Origin: Pseudomonadota bacterium
Lineage (GTDB): Bacteria; Pseudomonadota; Gammaproteobacteria; Burkholderiales; Rhodocyclaceae
DNA: 13,195 bases
NCBI GenBank assembly: GCA_009778425.1
Contig: WRJU01000224.1
Span: forward strand, 1 to 13,195
Direction of reading: 5' to 3'
In this document: piece by piece, positions 6,865-13,195 of the stretch
Layout of the letters: every line of letters begins with the position of its first letter
How positions within the stretch are numbered: position 1 is the stretch's first letter
Program-made: the position numbers and the translations under genes
The notes under the pieces: model-generated
Told to the model about the DNA's origin: nothing
Databases searched by the model: none
What the model saw: the letters and a program-made list of their open reading frames with translations, nothing else

Positions 6865-7079
6865 GCCCTGCCTCCCCGTTTTGAAGAAACAAACAGCCGA
6901 CTTGCCCACTTTCCTTGTGCATGCAGGGTCGCACCCTTGGCTACCGTTCAGTGTCGTGTCTGGCTCAGAAGGGGGGAAGAAAGGCTTGCTCTACACAACA
7001 AGGTCAATGCCTTCAGGGGCGGAAGAAGCTGCTTTCTTCCCCAGTCGTGGCAGCTGACCACGACGCGGGTAAAGATACA
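6865..7079 (-). ncRNA. Structured leader upstream of the IS110 transposase, candidate bridge RNA region
   Basis: About 215 bases without a gene lie upstream of the transposase start, where IS110-group elements encode their bridge RNA. On either strand three hairpins are visible: GTCGTGG/CCACGAC (7044-7050 with 7058-7064, 7-nt loop), GGAAGAA/TTCTTCC (7021-7027 with 7034-7040, 6-nt loop) and AGGGT/ACCCT (6925-6929 with 6933-6937). I cannot assign the target-binding and donor-binding loops because the element ends are uncertain. This call rests on position plus structure, not on a match to a known RNA. Confidence 0.35.
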
Positions 7080-7080
7080 A

Positions 7081-7158
7081 GGGACGGATGGCAATCCGCC
7101 CGCCATCGTAAATTTCCGCAGTCCGCCAACGGTTCGACGGGGCGATTGCCATCGCCCC
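7081..7158. repeat. Pair of related palindromes with GGCA/TGCC loops
   Basis: CGGAT-GGCA-ATCCG (7085-7098) and GGGGCGAT-TGCC-ATCGCCCC (7139-7158, 8-bp stem) have the same loop in opposite orientation and share GATTGCCATC when one is inverted. Each is preceded by GACGG. They look like an inverted pair of REP-like palindromes, in the part of the block that probably does not belong to the IS110 unit. Confidence 0.45.
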
Positions 7159-7179
7159 CTACAGAAAATCGTCTCAAAT

Positions 7180-7198
7180 TTCAAACTGAGACACTGCC
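7180..7198 (-). repeat. Right terminal inverted repeat
   Basis: It is the inverse of 5819-5837 with two mismatches. Its inner flank also forms a small hairpin, GTCTCA/TGAGAC (7171-7176 with 7187-7192). Confidence 0.75.
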
Positions 7199-7206
7199 AA
7201 CGAGTG
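7199..7206 (+). repeat. Target-site duplication, right copy (AACGAGTG)
   Basis: It matches 5811-5818 exactly and abuts the right terminal inverted repeat. Confidence 0.6.
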
Positions 7207-7208
7207 GC

Positions 7209-7224
7209 GGAGATTGCGCGAGAC
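7209..7224 (+). repeat. Right arm of the inferred pre-insertion hairpin
   Basis: GGAGATTGCGCGAGAC pairs imperfectly with 5794-5808. See the left arm for the pairing. Confidence 0.55.
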
Positions 7225-7238
7225 CCGTGTTCATAGCT

Positions 7239-7275
7239 ATAGTTCATAGCGATATTTGTGATAGGTATTTTTTAT
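7239..7275 (+). promoter_or_regulatory. OxyR operator upstream of dps
   Basis: Two half-operators fit the known OxyR pattern ATAGnTnnnAnCTAT, 7 bases, ATAGnTnnnAnCTAT. The first is ATAGTTCATAGCGAT (7239-7253, 9 of 10 specified bases). The spacer is exactly 7 bases (7254-7260). The second is ATAGGTATTTTTTAT (7261-7275, 8 of 10). It lies 93 bases before the dps start and 32 bases beyond the target duplication, so the mobile element left it intact. A perfect inverted repeat TTTGTGATA/TATCACAAA (7255-7263 with 7273-7281) overlaps the second half. The core promoter itself is unclear. Confidence 0.7.
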
Positions 7276-7367
7276 CACAAACCATGAATCAATAGGCGTA
7301 GCATTCCAGTACCGTGACGAGCCATTCGGTTTGTCAGACATGGGAATCCAAACGAAAGGAGAAAAGC

Positions 7368-7838
7368 ATGGACATCGACATCGGTATTAACAAGAAAGAC
7401 CGCGCCGAGATTGCAAAGGGTTTATCGCGGCTGCTTGCCGATAGCTACACCCTGTACATGACGACGCACAATTTTCATTGGAACGTCACGGGGCCGATGT
7501 TCAATACCCTGCACCTGATGTTCGAGGGGCAGTACACCGAATTGTCGGGAGCCGTGGACCTCATTGCCGAACGCATTCGCGCCCTCGGGTTTCCTGCGCC
7601 GGGTTCCTACAAGGAGTTTGAAAAACTCACCAGCCTGAAGCAGCCGGAGGATGTGCCTGACGCCGAAGGCATGATTCGCCAGCTCCTGAGCAGTCACGAG
7701 GGTGTAGCCAAAACCGCCCGCGCCGTCGTGCCGCTGGCCGATAAAGCCAGCGATGAGCCTACGCTGGACCTCCTGACCCAACGTTTGCAACTCCACGAAA
7801 AAACCGCGTGGATGTTGCGCAGTCTGCTCGAAAAATAA
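7368..7838 (+). CDS. dps: Dps-family DNA-protection ferritin
   Basis: A 156-residue Dps protein, which assembles as a dodecamer, oxidises Fe(II) with peroxide, stores iron and shields DNA. The inter-subunit ferroxidase ligands are visible as His37 (FHWNV), His49 (TLHLMFE), Asp64 and Glu68 (AVDLIAERIRALG). The flanking four-helix-bundle signature, HNFHWNVTGPMFNTLH, is typical. The N terminus is short, without the lysine-rich DNA-binding tail of E. coli Dps. The frame is open to an ATG at 7314, but the start at 7368 is preceded by AAAGGAG at the right distance. The upstream OxyR-like operator and the nearby oxyR point to peroxide induction. Convergent fliI ends only 32 bases downstream. Confidence 0.95.
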   Translation: MDIDIGINKKDRAEIAKGLSRLLADSYTLYMTTHNFHWNVTGPMFNTLHLMFEGQYTELSGAVDLIAERIRALGFPAPGSYKEFEKLTSLKQPEDVPDAEGMIRQLLSSHEGVAKTARAVVPLADKASDEPTLDLLTQRLQLHEKTAWMLRSLLEK

Positions 7839-7870
7839 GCAGGTTTAGAGTACAGGGCATGAAACAATTT

Positions 7871-9304
7871 TTACTGGGCTCTTTGCGGCTCTGACGCAAA
7901 GAGCCCGTCGAGTTTTCCGCGCGCGCCGACATAGTCCTCGCGCTCTTCGATGCGCTGTTGCAGATAGGCTTCCAGGCGCGGATACATGTTGACGGCATTA
8001 TCGAGCAAGGGGTCGCCGCCGGGCTGATAAGCGCCGACGGCGATGAGGTCGCGCGAGCGCTGGTAGCGGGAGAAGAGTTGCTTGAACTGGCGTACTCGGT
8101 CGAAATCTTCGTCGCTGATGAGGCCGTGCATGGCGCGTGAGATCGACTGTTCGATGTCGATGGCCGGGTAGTGGCCCTGGTCGGCGAGGGTGCGGGTCAG
8201 GACGATGTGGCCGTCGAGAATGGCGCGCGCGGAGTCGGCGATGGGGTCTTGCTGGTCATCGCCTTCCGCGAGCACGGTGTAGAAGGCGGTGATGGAGCCG
8301 CCGCCTTCCGGGCCGTTGCCGGCGCGTTCGACGAGCGCGGGCAGGAGGGCGAACACCGAGGGCGGATAGCCGCGCGTGACCGGCGGCTCGCCGATGGCCA
8401 GCGCGATTTCACGCTGGGCCATCGCGTAACGGGTGAGGGAATCCATCACCAATAAAACCTGTTTGCCCTGGTCACGGAAGTGCTCGGCAATACTCGTGGC
8501 GTAGGCCGCGCCTTGCAGGCGCATGAGGGGGCTGGTGTCCGCCGGGGCGGCGACGACGACGGAACGCTTCAGCCCCTCTCCGCCCAGGTTCTGTTCAATG
8601 AATTCCTTGACCTCGCGCCCCCGCTCGCCGATGAGTCCGACGACGATGAGGTCGGCTCCGGTGTAGCGGGCCATCATGCCGATGAGCACGGATTTACCCA
8701 CGCCGGAACCCGCGAAAAGCCCCAGGCGTTGCCCGCGTCCGACGGTCAGCAGCCCATTGATGGCACGGATGCCCACGTCGAGCGGGTCGCGGATGCTGGA
8801 ACGGTTGAGCGGGTTGATCGGGCGGCCTTGCAGGGAGCGGGTTTCCTCGGTGTAAAGGGGGCCGAGCGAATCCAGTGGGCGGCCCGCGCCATCGACGACC
8901 CGGCCCAGCAGGGCTTCGCCGACCGGCAGGTGTTTGGCGCGGTCGGCGGCGCGCCGCCGCGGCCTGACGCGTTGGCCCGGCACGAGTTGAGGATAGATGG
9001 TTCCCACGGGTTGTACCAGCGCGCCAGGAAAAAGGCCGAACACGTTGTCCGTAGGCATCATAAAAAGTTTTTCGCCGCTGAAGCCAACGACCTCGGCTTC
9101 TACAATCCCGCCACCGGGAGCCGTGATCTCACAGCCGGAACCCAAAGGCAGCTTGAGCCCGGAGGCTTCCATCACCAGCCCGTTGATCCGGGTGAGCCGT
9201 CCTGCGTTCTGGAACGGATTGACGGTATCGACCAGGTCGCGGGCATCTTCCATGAAGGCTCGCCAGAGCCCGGCGTGCTTCATCTTGGGCGCGGCAGCTT
9301 TCAT
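7871..9304 (-). CDS. fliI: Flagellum-specific export ATPase FliI
   Basis: The 477-residue hexameric ATPase of the flagellar type III export apparatus, homologous to the F1 beta subunit. The Walker A motif AGSGVGKS is at 198-205, the Walker B Asp288 is in VLLVMDSLTRYAMAQRE, and the GLIGERGREV box holding the catalytic-region glutamate Glu227 is at 223-232. The family signature GEPPVTRGYPPSVFALLP starts at 305. The C-terminal domain (about 380-470) is complete. The start ATG overlaps the fliH stop as ATGA (9301-9304), which indicates translational coupling. FliI is the last gene of the block here: the expected next gene, fliJ, is absent and dps converges 32 bases away. Confidence 0.97.
   Translation of the reverse strand: MKAAAPKMKHAGLWRAFMEDARDLVDTVNPFQNAGRLTRINGLVMEASGLKLPLGSGCEITAPGGGIVEAEVVGFSGEKLFMMPTDNVFGLFPGALVQPVGTIYPQLVPGQRVRPRRRAADRAKHLPVGEALLGRVVDGAGRPLDSLGPLYTEETRSLQGRPINPLNRSSIRDPLDVGIRAINGLLTVGRGQRLGLFAGSGVGKSVLIGMMARYTGADLIVVGLIGERGREVKEFIEQNLGGEGLKRSVVVAAPADTSPLMRLQGAAYATSIAEHFRDQGKQVLLVMDSLTRYAMAQREIALAIGEPPVTRGYPPSVFALLPALVERAGNGPEGGGSITAFYTVLAEGDDQQDPIADSARAILDGHIVLTRTLADQGHYPAIDIEQSISRAMHGLISDEDFDRVRQFKQLFSRYQRSRDLIAVGAYQPGGDPLLDNAVNMYPRLEAYLQQRIEEREDYVGARGKLDGLFASEPQRAQ
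7876..7906. terminator. Strong hairpin overlapping the fliI stop, probable dps terminator
   Basis: A perfect 12-bp stem, GGGCTCTTTGCG (7876-7887) with CGCAAAGAGCCC (7895-7906), encloses a 7-nt loop. Its arms encode the last residues of FliI. On the plus strand only a weak tail (GTCGAGTTTT) follows. On the minus strand no T-run follows. It probably acts at the dps-fliI convergence, but its strength as an intrinsic terminator is doubtful. Confidence 0.55.
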
Positions 9305-10272
9305 TGCGCAGGCTCTGGAGGCGTGACAGGAACGGCTGGAGTGGAGGATGCGGCATTTGCTGGTTCGGGGGCAGCTTGGGCGCTCTCCCCTTTAGCGGAA
9401 GAGGCTTTCCTCCTGATTGTTGTCGGCGCATTGTCGCTCGCCCGCCGCGTTTTCGTCCTGCGGTCGCTCGCGGGAACCCATGCGGAGTGTTCCCTGCCCA
9501 GGCTTTCAATCGCGCGCCGCCAGCGCGTTTCCATCGTGGCGTCAATCTGCGCGCCCGGCATTTCCACCCGGCAGCCGCCACGGGAGACGGTTTCATCCTC
9601 GATCAAGACATGCCCCGCCTGTTCAAGCACTTCCTTGAGGTAGCTGTGGGCGAGCGCCATATCGTCCGGGTTGAGGTGAATCTGCGCGCGAGCCTGGGGC
9701 AGGGTCTGTAACACGGCACGAATGGCGCTCACGACAGATTCCGGTTCCACGGCCAGGGTGTGCTGGATGATTTTGCGGGCGAGTTCGACGGCAAGCGACA
9801 GCAGCTCTTCGGCAATTTCGGCATCGAGCTGCGCCAGCGCCTGTTCGAGTTGCGCAGCCAACTCGTGCAATTGGCGGGCTTCGTTCTCGGCGGCAGCCCT
9901 GCCTTCCGAGAATCCGGCCTCGCGCCCTTCCCTGAAACCCTCTTCCCTGCCTTCGGCGTAGCCTTTCTCGCGCCCCTGGGTCAATCCTTCATCGAAGCCT
10001 TCATCAAAACCGTTGCGGCGAGCTTCTTCGTTGATTTGTTCGATTTCTTCCGCTGTGGGCAAGGCCAGAGGCTCGATTTCTGTCTCAACCGGGCATGGAG
10101 CGCTTTCCAGCCGTTCTTCCGTGATGGGGAGCGAGGAAGCGGCGGGTTCAGGAACAGGCACGGGCTCTGGCTCGACCCCTGGGAGCGGAGGCGGTACGCC
10201 GAAATCCGGGGGTTCCCATCGGCGATATGCGCCTACGGCCTGATGGCGCGCGAAGGAAACAGTCTTGTTCAT
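9301..10272 (-). CDS. fliH: Flagellar assembly protein FliH (regulator of the FliI ATPase)
   Basis: A 323-residue FliH, the dimeric stator-like partner that holds FliI and links it to the C ring and export gate. The N terminus has the RRWEPPDF segment (17-24), the family's docking region, then a Pro/Glu-rich stretch. Ten glycines at every fourth residue from 88 to 124 form nine consecutive GxxxG steps, the FliH helix-dimer hallmark. The conserved FliI-binding C-terminal domain runs to about 258 (DATMETRWRRAIESLG). It is followed by an unusual tail of about 65 residues, first basic and then Ala/Pro-rich. The ATG at 10272 is preferred; a TTG lies two codons upstream. No clear ribosome site is seen, though a 93-bp gap with a small hairpin separates it from fliG. 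The stop overlaps fliI. Confidence 0.95.
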   Translation of the reverse strand: MNKTVSFARHQAVGAYRRWEPPDFGVPPPLPGVEPEPVPVPEPAASSLPITEERLESAPCPVETEIEPLALPTAEEIEQINEEARRNGFDEGFDEGLTQGREKGYAEGREEGFREGREAGFSEGRAAAENEARQLHELAAQLEQALAQLDAEIAEELLSLAVELARKIIQHTLAVEPESVVSAIRAVLQTLPQARAQIHLNPDDMALAHSYLKEVLEQAGHVLIEDETVSRGGCRVEMPGAQIDATMETRWRRAIESLGREHSAWVPASDRRTKTRRASDNAPTTIRRKASSAKGESAQAAPEPANAASSTPAVPVTPPEPAQ

Positions 10273-10365
10273 AGCCAACGAGTAGAAACAAGGTATGCCT
10301 CAACCCTACGGATACCCATTCCCTTCCTTGGAGGGGTGCCCCGAAGGGGCGGGGTGGTTACGGCA
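10273..10365. other. Short fliG-fliH spacer with a GC hairpin
   Basis: This 93-bp gap is the only break in the flagellar block. It contains GCCCC-GAA-GGGGC (10338-10350), with no T-run after it. It may modulate read-through or protect the upstream mRNA. Confidence 0.4.
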
Positions 10366-11373
10366 TTAGACAAAGGCATCGTCGCCTCCCTTGCCGCCAA
10401 GGACGACGCGGCCCTCTTCGGAGAGCCGGTGGACGATCTTGAGGATTTCCTTCTGCTCGACTTCGACCTCCGAGAGGCGTACCGGGCCTTTGGCTTCGAG
10501 GTCTTCGCGCAGTATCTCGGCGGCGCGGCTCGACATGTTCTTGAAAACTTTTTCGCGCAGTTCGGGCGATGCGCCCTTGAGGGCGACGATGAGCGAATCG
10601 GACTGGACTTCGCGCAGAATGGTCTGAATGCCACGGTCGTCGATTTCGAGCAGGTTCTCGAACACGAACATTTCATCGAGGATTTTCTGTGCCAGGTCGG
10701 CATCGTATTCGCGCACGTTGTCGAGAATGGCCGTCTCGGCAGCCGAACCCACGAAATTGAGAATCTCGGCGACGTGGCGCACTCCGCCGAGAGCCGCTTT
10801 CTTGGCCGTTTGCGCGCCGGAAAGCATGGTGGTGAGAGATTCGTTGAGTTCTTTCAGAGCCTGTGGCTGTACGCCATTGAGCGTGGCGACTCTCAGTACC
10901 ACATCGTTGCGCAGGCGATCCGAAAAATGTTTGAGAATTTCCCCGGCCTGGTCGTAGCCGAGGTGGACGAGGATGGTGGCAATGATCTGCGGGTGTTCGT
11001 TCTTGATCAGGTCAGCGGCGGTAGAGGCATCGAGCCATTTCAGGTTTTCGATCCCGGCGGTGTCGGAACCTTGCAGCACACGGGCAATGAGGTTGGCGGC
11101 TCGTTCGTCTCCAAGCGCCTTGGTCAGCATCTCGCGGATTTGATCCTGGTCGGCGTGGACGGATGCGCCCTGGCTGAAATGGGATTCGAGTTCGCCCAGG
11201 ATGGGTTCGAGCCTGGAGCGTCCTTGCGCAGGCATGTTTGCCATTTTCATGCTGAGCTTCTGCACTTCGCGCGGCCCCAGGTGTTTGAGGATACCTGCCG
11301 CCTCATCGGTGCCGAGCGCAATGAGCAACAGGGCGGATTTTTCCAGCCCTTCGTCGGGCATGGCGGCTATCAT
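10366..11373 (-). CDS. fliG: Flagellar motor switch protein FliG
   Basis: A 335-residue rotor protein of the C ring that binds FliF through its N-terminal domain and meets the MotA stator through its C-terminal domain. Visible motifs are EHPQ (126-129) and MFVF (235-238), the two hinge/FliM-binding signatures. The torque helix with charged residues Lys266, Arg283, Glu290, Asp291 and Arg299 corresponds to the E. coli set (K264, R281, D288, D289, R297). The start at 11373 is chosen because AAGGAG lies 8 bases upstream and ATGA overlaps the fliF stop. The 11 codons upstream in frame are part of the fliF coding sequence. All domains look complete. Confidence 0.97.
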   Translation of the reverse strand: MIAAMPDEGLEKSALLLIALGTDEAAGILKHLGPREVQKLSMKMANMPAQGRSRLEPILGELESHFSQGASVHADQDQIREMLTKALGDERAANLIARVLQGSDTAGIENLKWLDASTAADLIKNEHPQIIATILVHLGYDQAGEILKHFSDRLRNDVVLRVATLNGVQPQALKELNESLTTMLSGAQTAKKAALGGVRHVAEILNFVGSAAETAILDNVREYDADLAQKILDEMFVFENLLEIDDRGIQTILREVQSDSLIVALKGASPELREKVFKNMSSRAAEILREDLEAKGPVRLSEVEVEQKEILKIVHRLSEEGRVVLGGKGGDDAFV

Positions 11374-13145
11374 TTGTGGTCTCCTTCCTCGTTGACGCCA
11401 AGCCATTGGTTAAGCAGTTCGGCGACGCTCTTCGGATCTTCTCGGGCGATCTGGCGCGCGCGCTCCAGCCGGGTATTGAACTCGTTGCCACGCAGGGCAG
11501 AAACGGAGCGTGCGACACCTTCTTCCCCTTCCGCGCCTTTTCCTCCTACAGCGCTTTCTTCTCCCTCCTCTTCGTATTCTTTGCCTTTCTTGTTTTTCTT
11601 GGCTTCCGCCAAACCGGATTCTGTATGCCCCGGCGGCGGTGCGACAACGCGCAGCAGCGGGCGGATGATCCCGAAATACGCAAAGAGGATGAGGATGAGC
11701 AGCCCCAGGTATTTGCCGCCCTCAAGGCTCAACTCGATCATCTGCGGGTCTTTCCAGACAGGGAGCTGTTGTTGGCCGGGCATATCCGCAAACGGGCTGC
11801 CGGCAACGCTGATGGTGTCCCCGCGCGCGGCGTTGTAGCCGACAGCGTCGCGAACGAGATTGGTGATGCGGGCAATTTCGTCGTCGCTGATCGGCATGGG
11901 CTGCGCTTCTTCGCCGGACGATTGCACGGGGCGGTGGTTGACGACCACGGCGACCGACAGGCGCTTGATTTGCCCAAGTGACTGCTTGACGTGCTGGATG
12001 GTGTGATCCAGTTCGTAGTTGATGACTGCCGCACGGCTGCTGGTCAGCGTTTTCCGCTCGCCTCCCTGCGACGGTACGGGTGGAATGGTGATCGGCGCAG
12101 TGGCCGGGACGGGAGGTTGGTTGGTGAGCGCGCCGGGTACGCCTTCCGGGCCTTCGTCGCGGCTTTGCTGCTCATTGGTTTGCTGGCTGCGAATGGCTTG
12201 TTCGGGAGCCGGGTTGGGACGATAGGTTTCGGCTGTCTGTTCGACCTTGTTGAAGTCGATGTCTGCCGCAACCTGGGCACGGAAGTTGTCCTTGCCGTAC
12301 ATGGGGGTGAGGATGTTTTCGACACGGCGGATGAGTCCGGCTTCGACTTCTTCGACGTAGCGCAGTTGAGCGGGATCCAGCTCGGAGCGCCGCGTCGGGT
12401 CTTCGCCCGTGAGCAGGTTGCCGTTCTGATCGACGATGCTGACGCCGGAATCGTTCATCTTGGGGACGGAAGACGACACCAGATGCACGATGCCGGCTAT
12501 CTGTTTTCCGTCCAGCGTCCGGCCTGGGCGCAGTTGCACCATGACCGAGGCGGTCGGTTGCTGATCGTCGCGCAGGAAGGAGGTTTGCTTGGGCATCGCC
12601 AGATGCACACGAGCCGCCATCACGGAAGTAATCGACTGGACGGTGCGCGCGAGCTCGCCCTCCAGGGCGCGCTGGTAATTGACTTGTTCATTGAATTGCG
12701 AGACGCCGAGTTTTTGCGTGTCCATCAACTCGAAGCCGACCAGCCCGCCCTTGGGCAGCCCCGCTGCCGCCAGCCTTAAGCGGGTTTCATAGACGATGCC
12801 CGCAGGTACGAGGATGGAGCGACCATCGCTGGAGATGCTGAAAGGAACGTTCTGTTGTTGGAGGGTGTTGATGATTTCGCCGCCGTCCTGATCCTCGAAA
12901 TTGGTAAACAGCACCGCCTGATTGGGGGGGCTGCTCCACAGCGCGATTCCGACGATAAGGGAGATGACCAGCGCCAGCGCGACGATGGCGGCAATACGTT
13001 GCCGTTGGTCGAGCGCCTTGATGCTGGAAAGCGCCTGTTGCAAGCGCCCGCGCGGGGAGTTTGGCGGAAACGCGGGCGTCTTGGGCGGCATGTCGGAAAC
13101 GCTGTTGGCGGCAATGTCGTCTGCGGTGTTTTCGGCGGCGGCCAT
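11370..13145 (-). CDS. fliF: Flagellar MS-ring protein FliF
   Basis: A 591-residue protein that forms the inner-membrane MS ring on which the flagellum is built. Order: cytoplasmic N terminus, TM1 (about 51-71), YscJ-like ring-building domains (about 72-225, with LFTNFEDQDGGEI and GLPKGGLVGFELMD), a further ring domain with a Pro/Gln-rich insertion (about 305-360), TM2 (about 477-498), a highly charged Lys/Glu-rich linker (about 510-545), and the C-terminal FliG-binding helices (ERARQIAREDPKSVAELLNQWL region, 561-582). The length is typical. The stop overlaps the fliG start (ATGA). The ATG at 13145 is preceded by only a weak purine-rich site. The upstream gene, commonly fliE, is not visible in the remaining 50 bases. 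Confidence 0.97.
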   Translation of the reverse strand: MAAAENTADDIAANSVSDMPPKTPAFPPNSPRGRLQQALSSIKALDQRQRIAAIVALALVISLIVGIALWSSPPNQAVLFTNFEDQDGGEIINTLQQQNVPFSISSDGRSILVPAGIVYETRLRLAAAGLPKGGLVGFELMDTQKLGVSQFNEQVNYQRALEGELARTVQSITSVMAARVHLAMPKQTSFLRDDQQPTASVMVQLRPGRTLDGKQIAGIVHLVSSSVPKMNDSGVSIVDQNGNLLTGEDPTRRSELDPAQLRYVEEVEAGLIRRVENILTPMYGKDNFRAQVAADIDFNKVEQTAETYRPNPAPEQAIRSQQTNEQQSRDEGPEGVPGALTNQPPVPATAPITIPPVPSQGGERKTLTSSRAAVINYELDHTIQHVKQSLGQIKRLSVAVVVNHRPVQSSGEEAQPMPISDDEIARITNLVRDAVGYNAARGDTISVAGSPFADMPGQQQLPVWKDPQMIELSLEGGKYLGLLILILFAYFGIIRPLLRVVAPPPGHTESGLAEAKKNKKGKEYEEEGEESAVGGKGAEGEEGVARSVSALRGNEFNTRLERARQIAREDPKSVAELLNQWLGVNEEGDHK

Positions 13146-13195
13146 GTTTCTTACTCTCTACCCTAAGCCCTTTGACGGATGAGGCCATTGTCCGC

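Larger units (their letters stand above)
5819..7198. mobile_element. Mobile-element block bounded by inverted repeats and a direct repeat, carrying an IS110-family unit
   Basis: The block is bounded by terminal inverted repeats (5819-5837 and 7180-7198; 17 of 19 bases match) and flanked by an 8-9 bp direct repeat. Its only coding content is a frameshifted IS110-family transposase. IS110 elements are not known for target duplications or true terminal inverted repeats. The simplest reading is therefore a nested structure, with a small inverted-repeat element (MITE-like, or the remnant of another IS family) entered by an IS110 element. The IS110 boundaries are not fixed; they probably lie at about 5838-5860 and somewhere in 7065-7100. 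The alternative is a single IS110/IS1111-type element with unusual ends. Confidence 0.6.

Noticed and set aside
6909..6909. An upstream start at 6909 for the IS110 transposase
   Set aside because: The extra 15 residues do not look like the family N terminus. The ATG at 6864 begins the conserved NYLGIDVAK block and has a strong ribosome site.
6322..7236. A 304-codon plus-strand frame across the IS110 transposase and its leader
   Set aside because: It is antisense to the transposase for much of its length, continues through palindromes and has no recognisable domain.
8480..9643. A 387-codon plus-strand frame antisense to fliI and fliH
   Set aside because: It is a shadow of fliI/fliH codon bias, and the protein is low-complexity with no recognisable domain.
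9760..11838. A very long (692-codon) plus-strand open frame antisense to fliH, fliG and fliF
   Set aside because: It lies opposite well-conserved flagellar genes, its translation resembles no family I know, and long antisense frames are expected in GC-rich coding DNA.

Overview
The window looks like chromosomal DNA from a motile, Gram-negative betaproteobacterium. Rhodocyclales or Nitrosomonadales relatives are my best guess. This rests on the style of the Rho, OxyR and FliF-FliG-FliH-FliI proteins, the periplasmic c-type cytochrome, a chemoreceptor with a CxxCH motif in its periplasmic domain, and the fairly high GC. No rRNA, tRNA or CRISPR array was seen.

Layout. (1) 1-390 is the 3' end of rho, followed by a strong bidirectional hairpin terminator. 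(2) 500-961 (minus) encodes a cytochrome c' precursor. It is divergent, across a palindrome-rich 288-bp spacer, from a methyl-accepting chemotaxis protein (1250-2869) that carries its own CxxCH heme site. (3) A shared terminator separates the receptor from a convergent DegP/DegQ/MucD-type periplasmic protease (2959-4416, minus), which has a candidate sigma-E-type promoter. (4) oxyR (4739-5674) is divergent from the protease. (5) 5675-7367 is a mobile-element scar. An IS110-family transposase is frameshifted by a perfect 14-bp tandem duplication. It sits inside a pair of terminal inverted repeats flanked by an 8-9 bp direct repeat. The inferred empty site is the loop of a hairpin. (6) dps (7368-7838) follows, with a near-consensus OxyR operator just beyond the mobile element. 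(7) 7871-13145 (minus) is a flagellar block, fliF-fliG-fliH-fliI, encoding the MS ring, the C-ring rotor protein and the export ATPase with its regulator. It has ATGA overlaps at fliF/fliG and fliH/fliI. The block stops at fliI and runs into convergent dps, so the usual next gene, fliJ, is not here.

How the genes fit together. Envelope proteolysis (DegQ), peroxide sensing (OxyR), iron and DNA protection (Dps) and NO/heme redox proteins (cytochrome c', heme receptor) form a stress and redox neighbourhood next to motility genes. The best-supported regulatory link is OxyR to dps, across the mobile element. The most unusual structures are the nested mobile element and its transposase-disabling duplication, and the divergent pairing of cytochrome c' with a heme-c chemoreceptor. 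I found no clear multi-gene system of unknown type.
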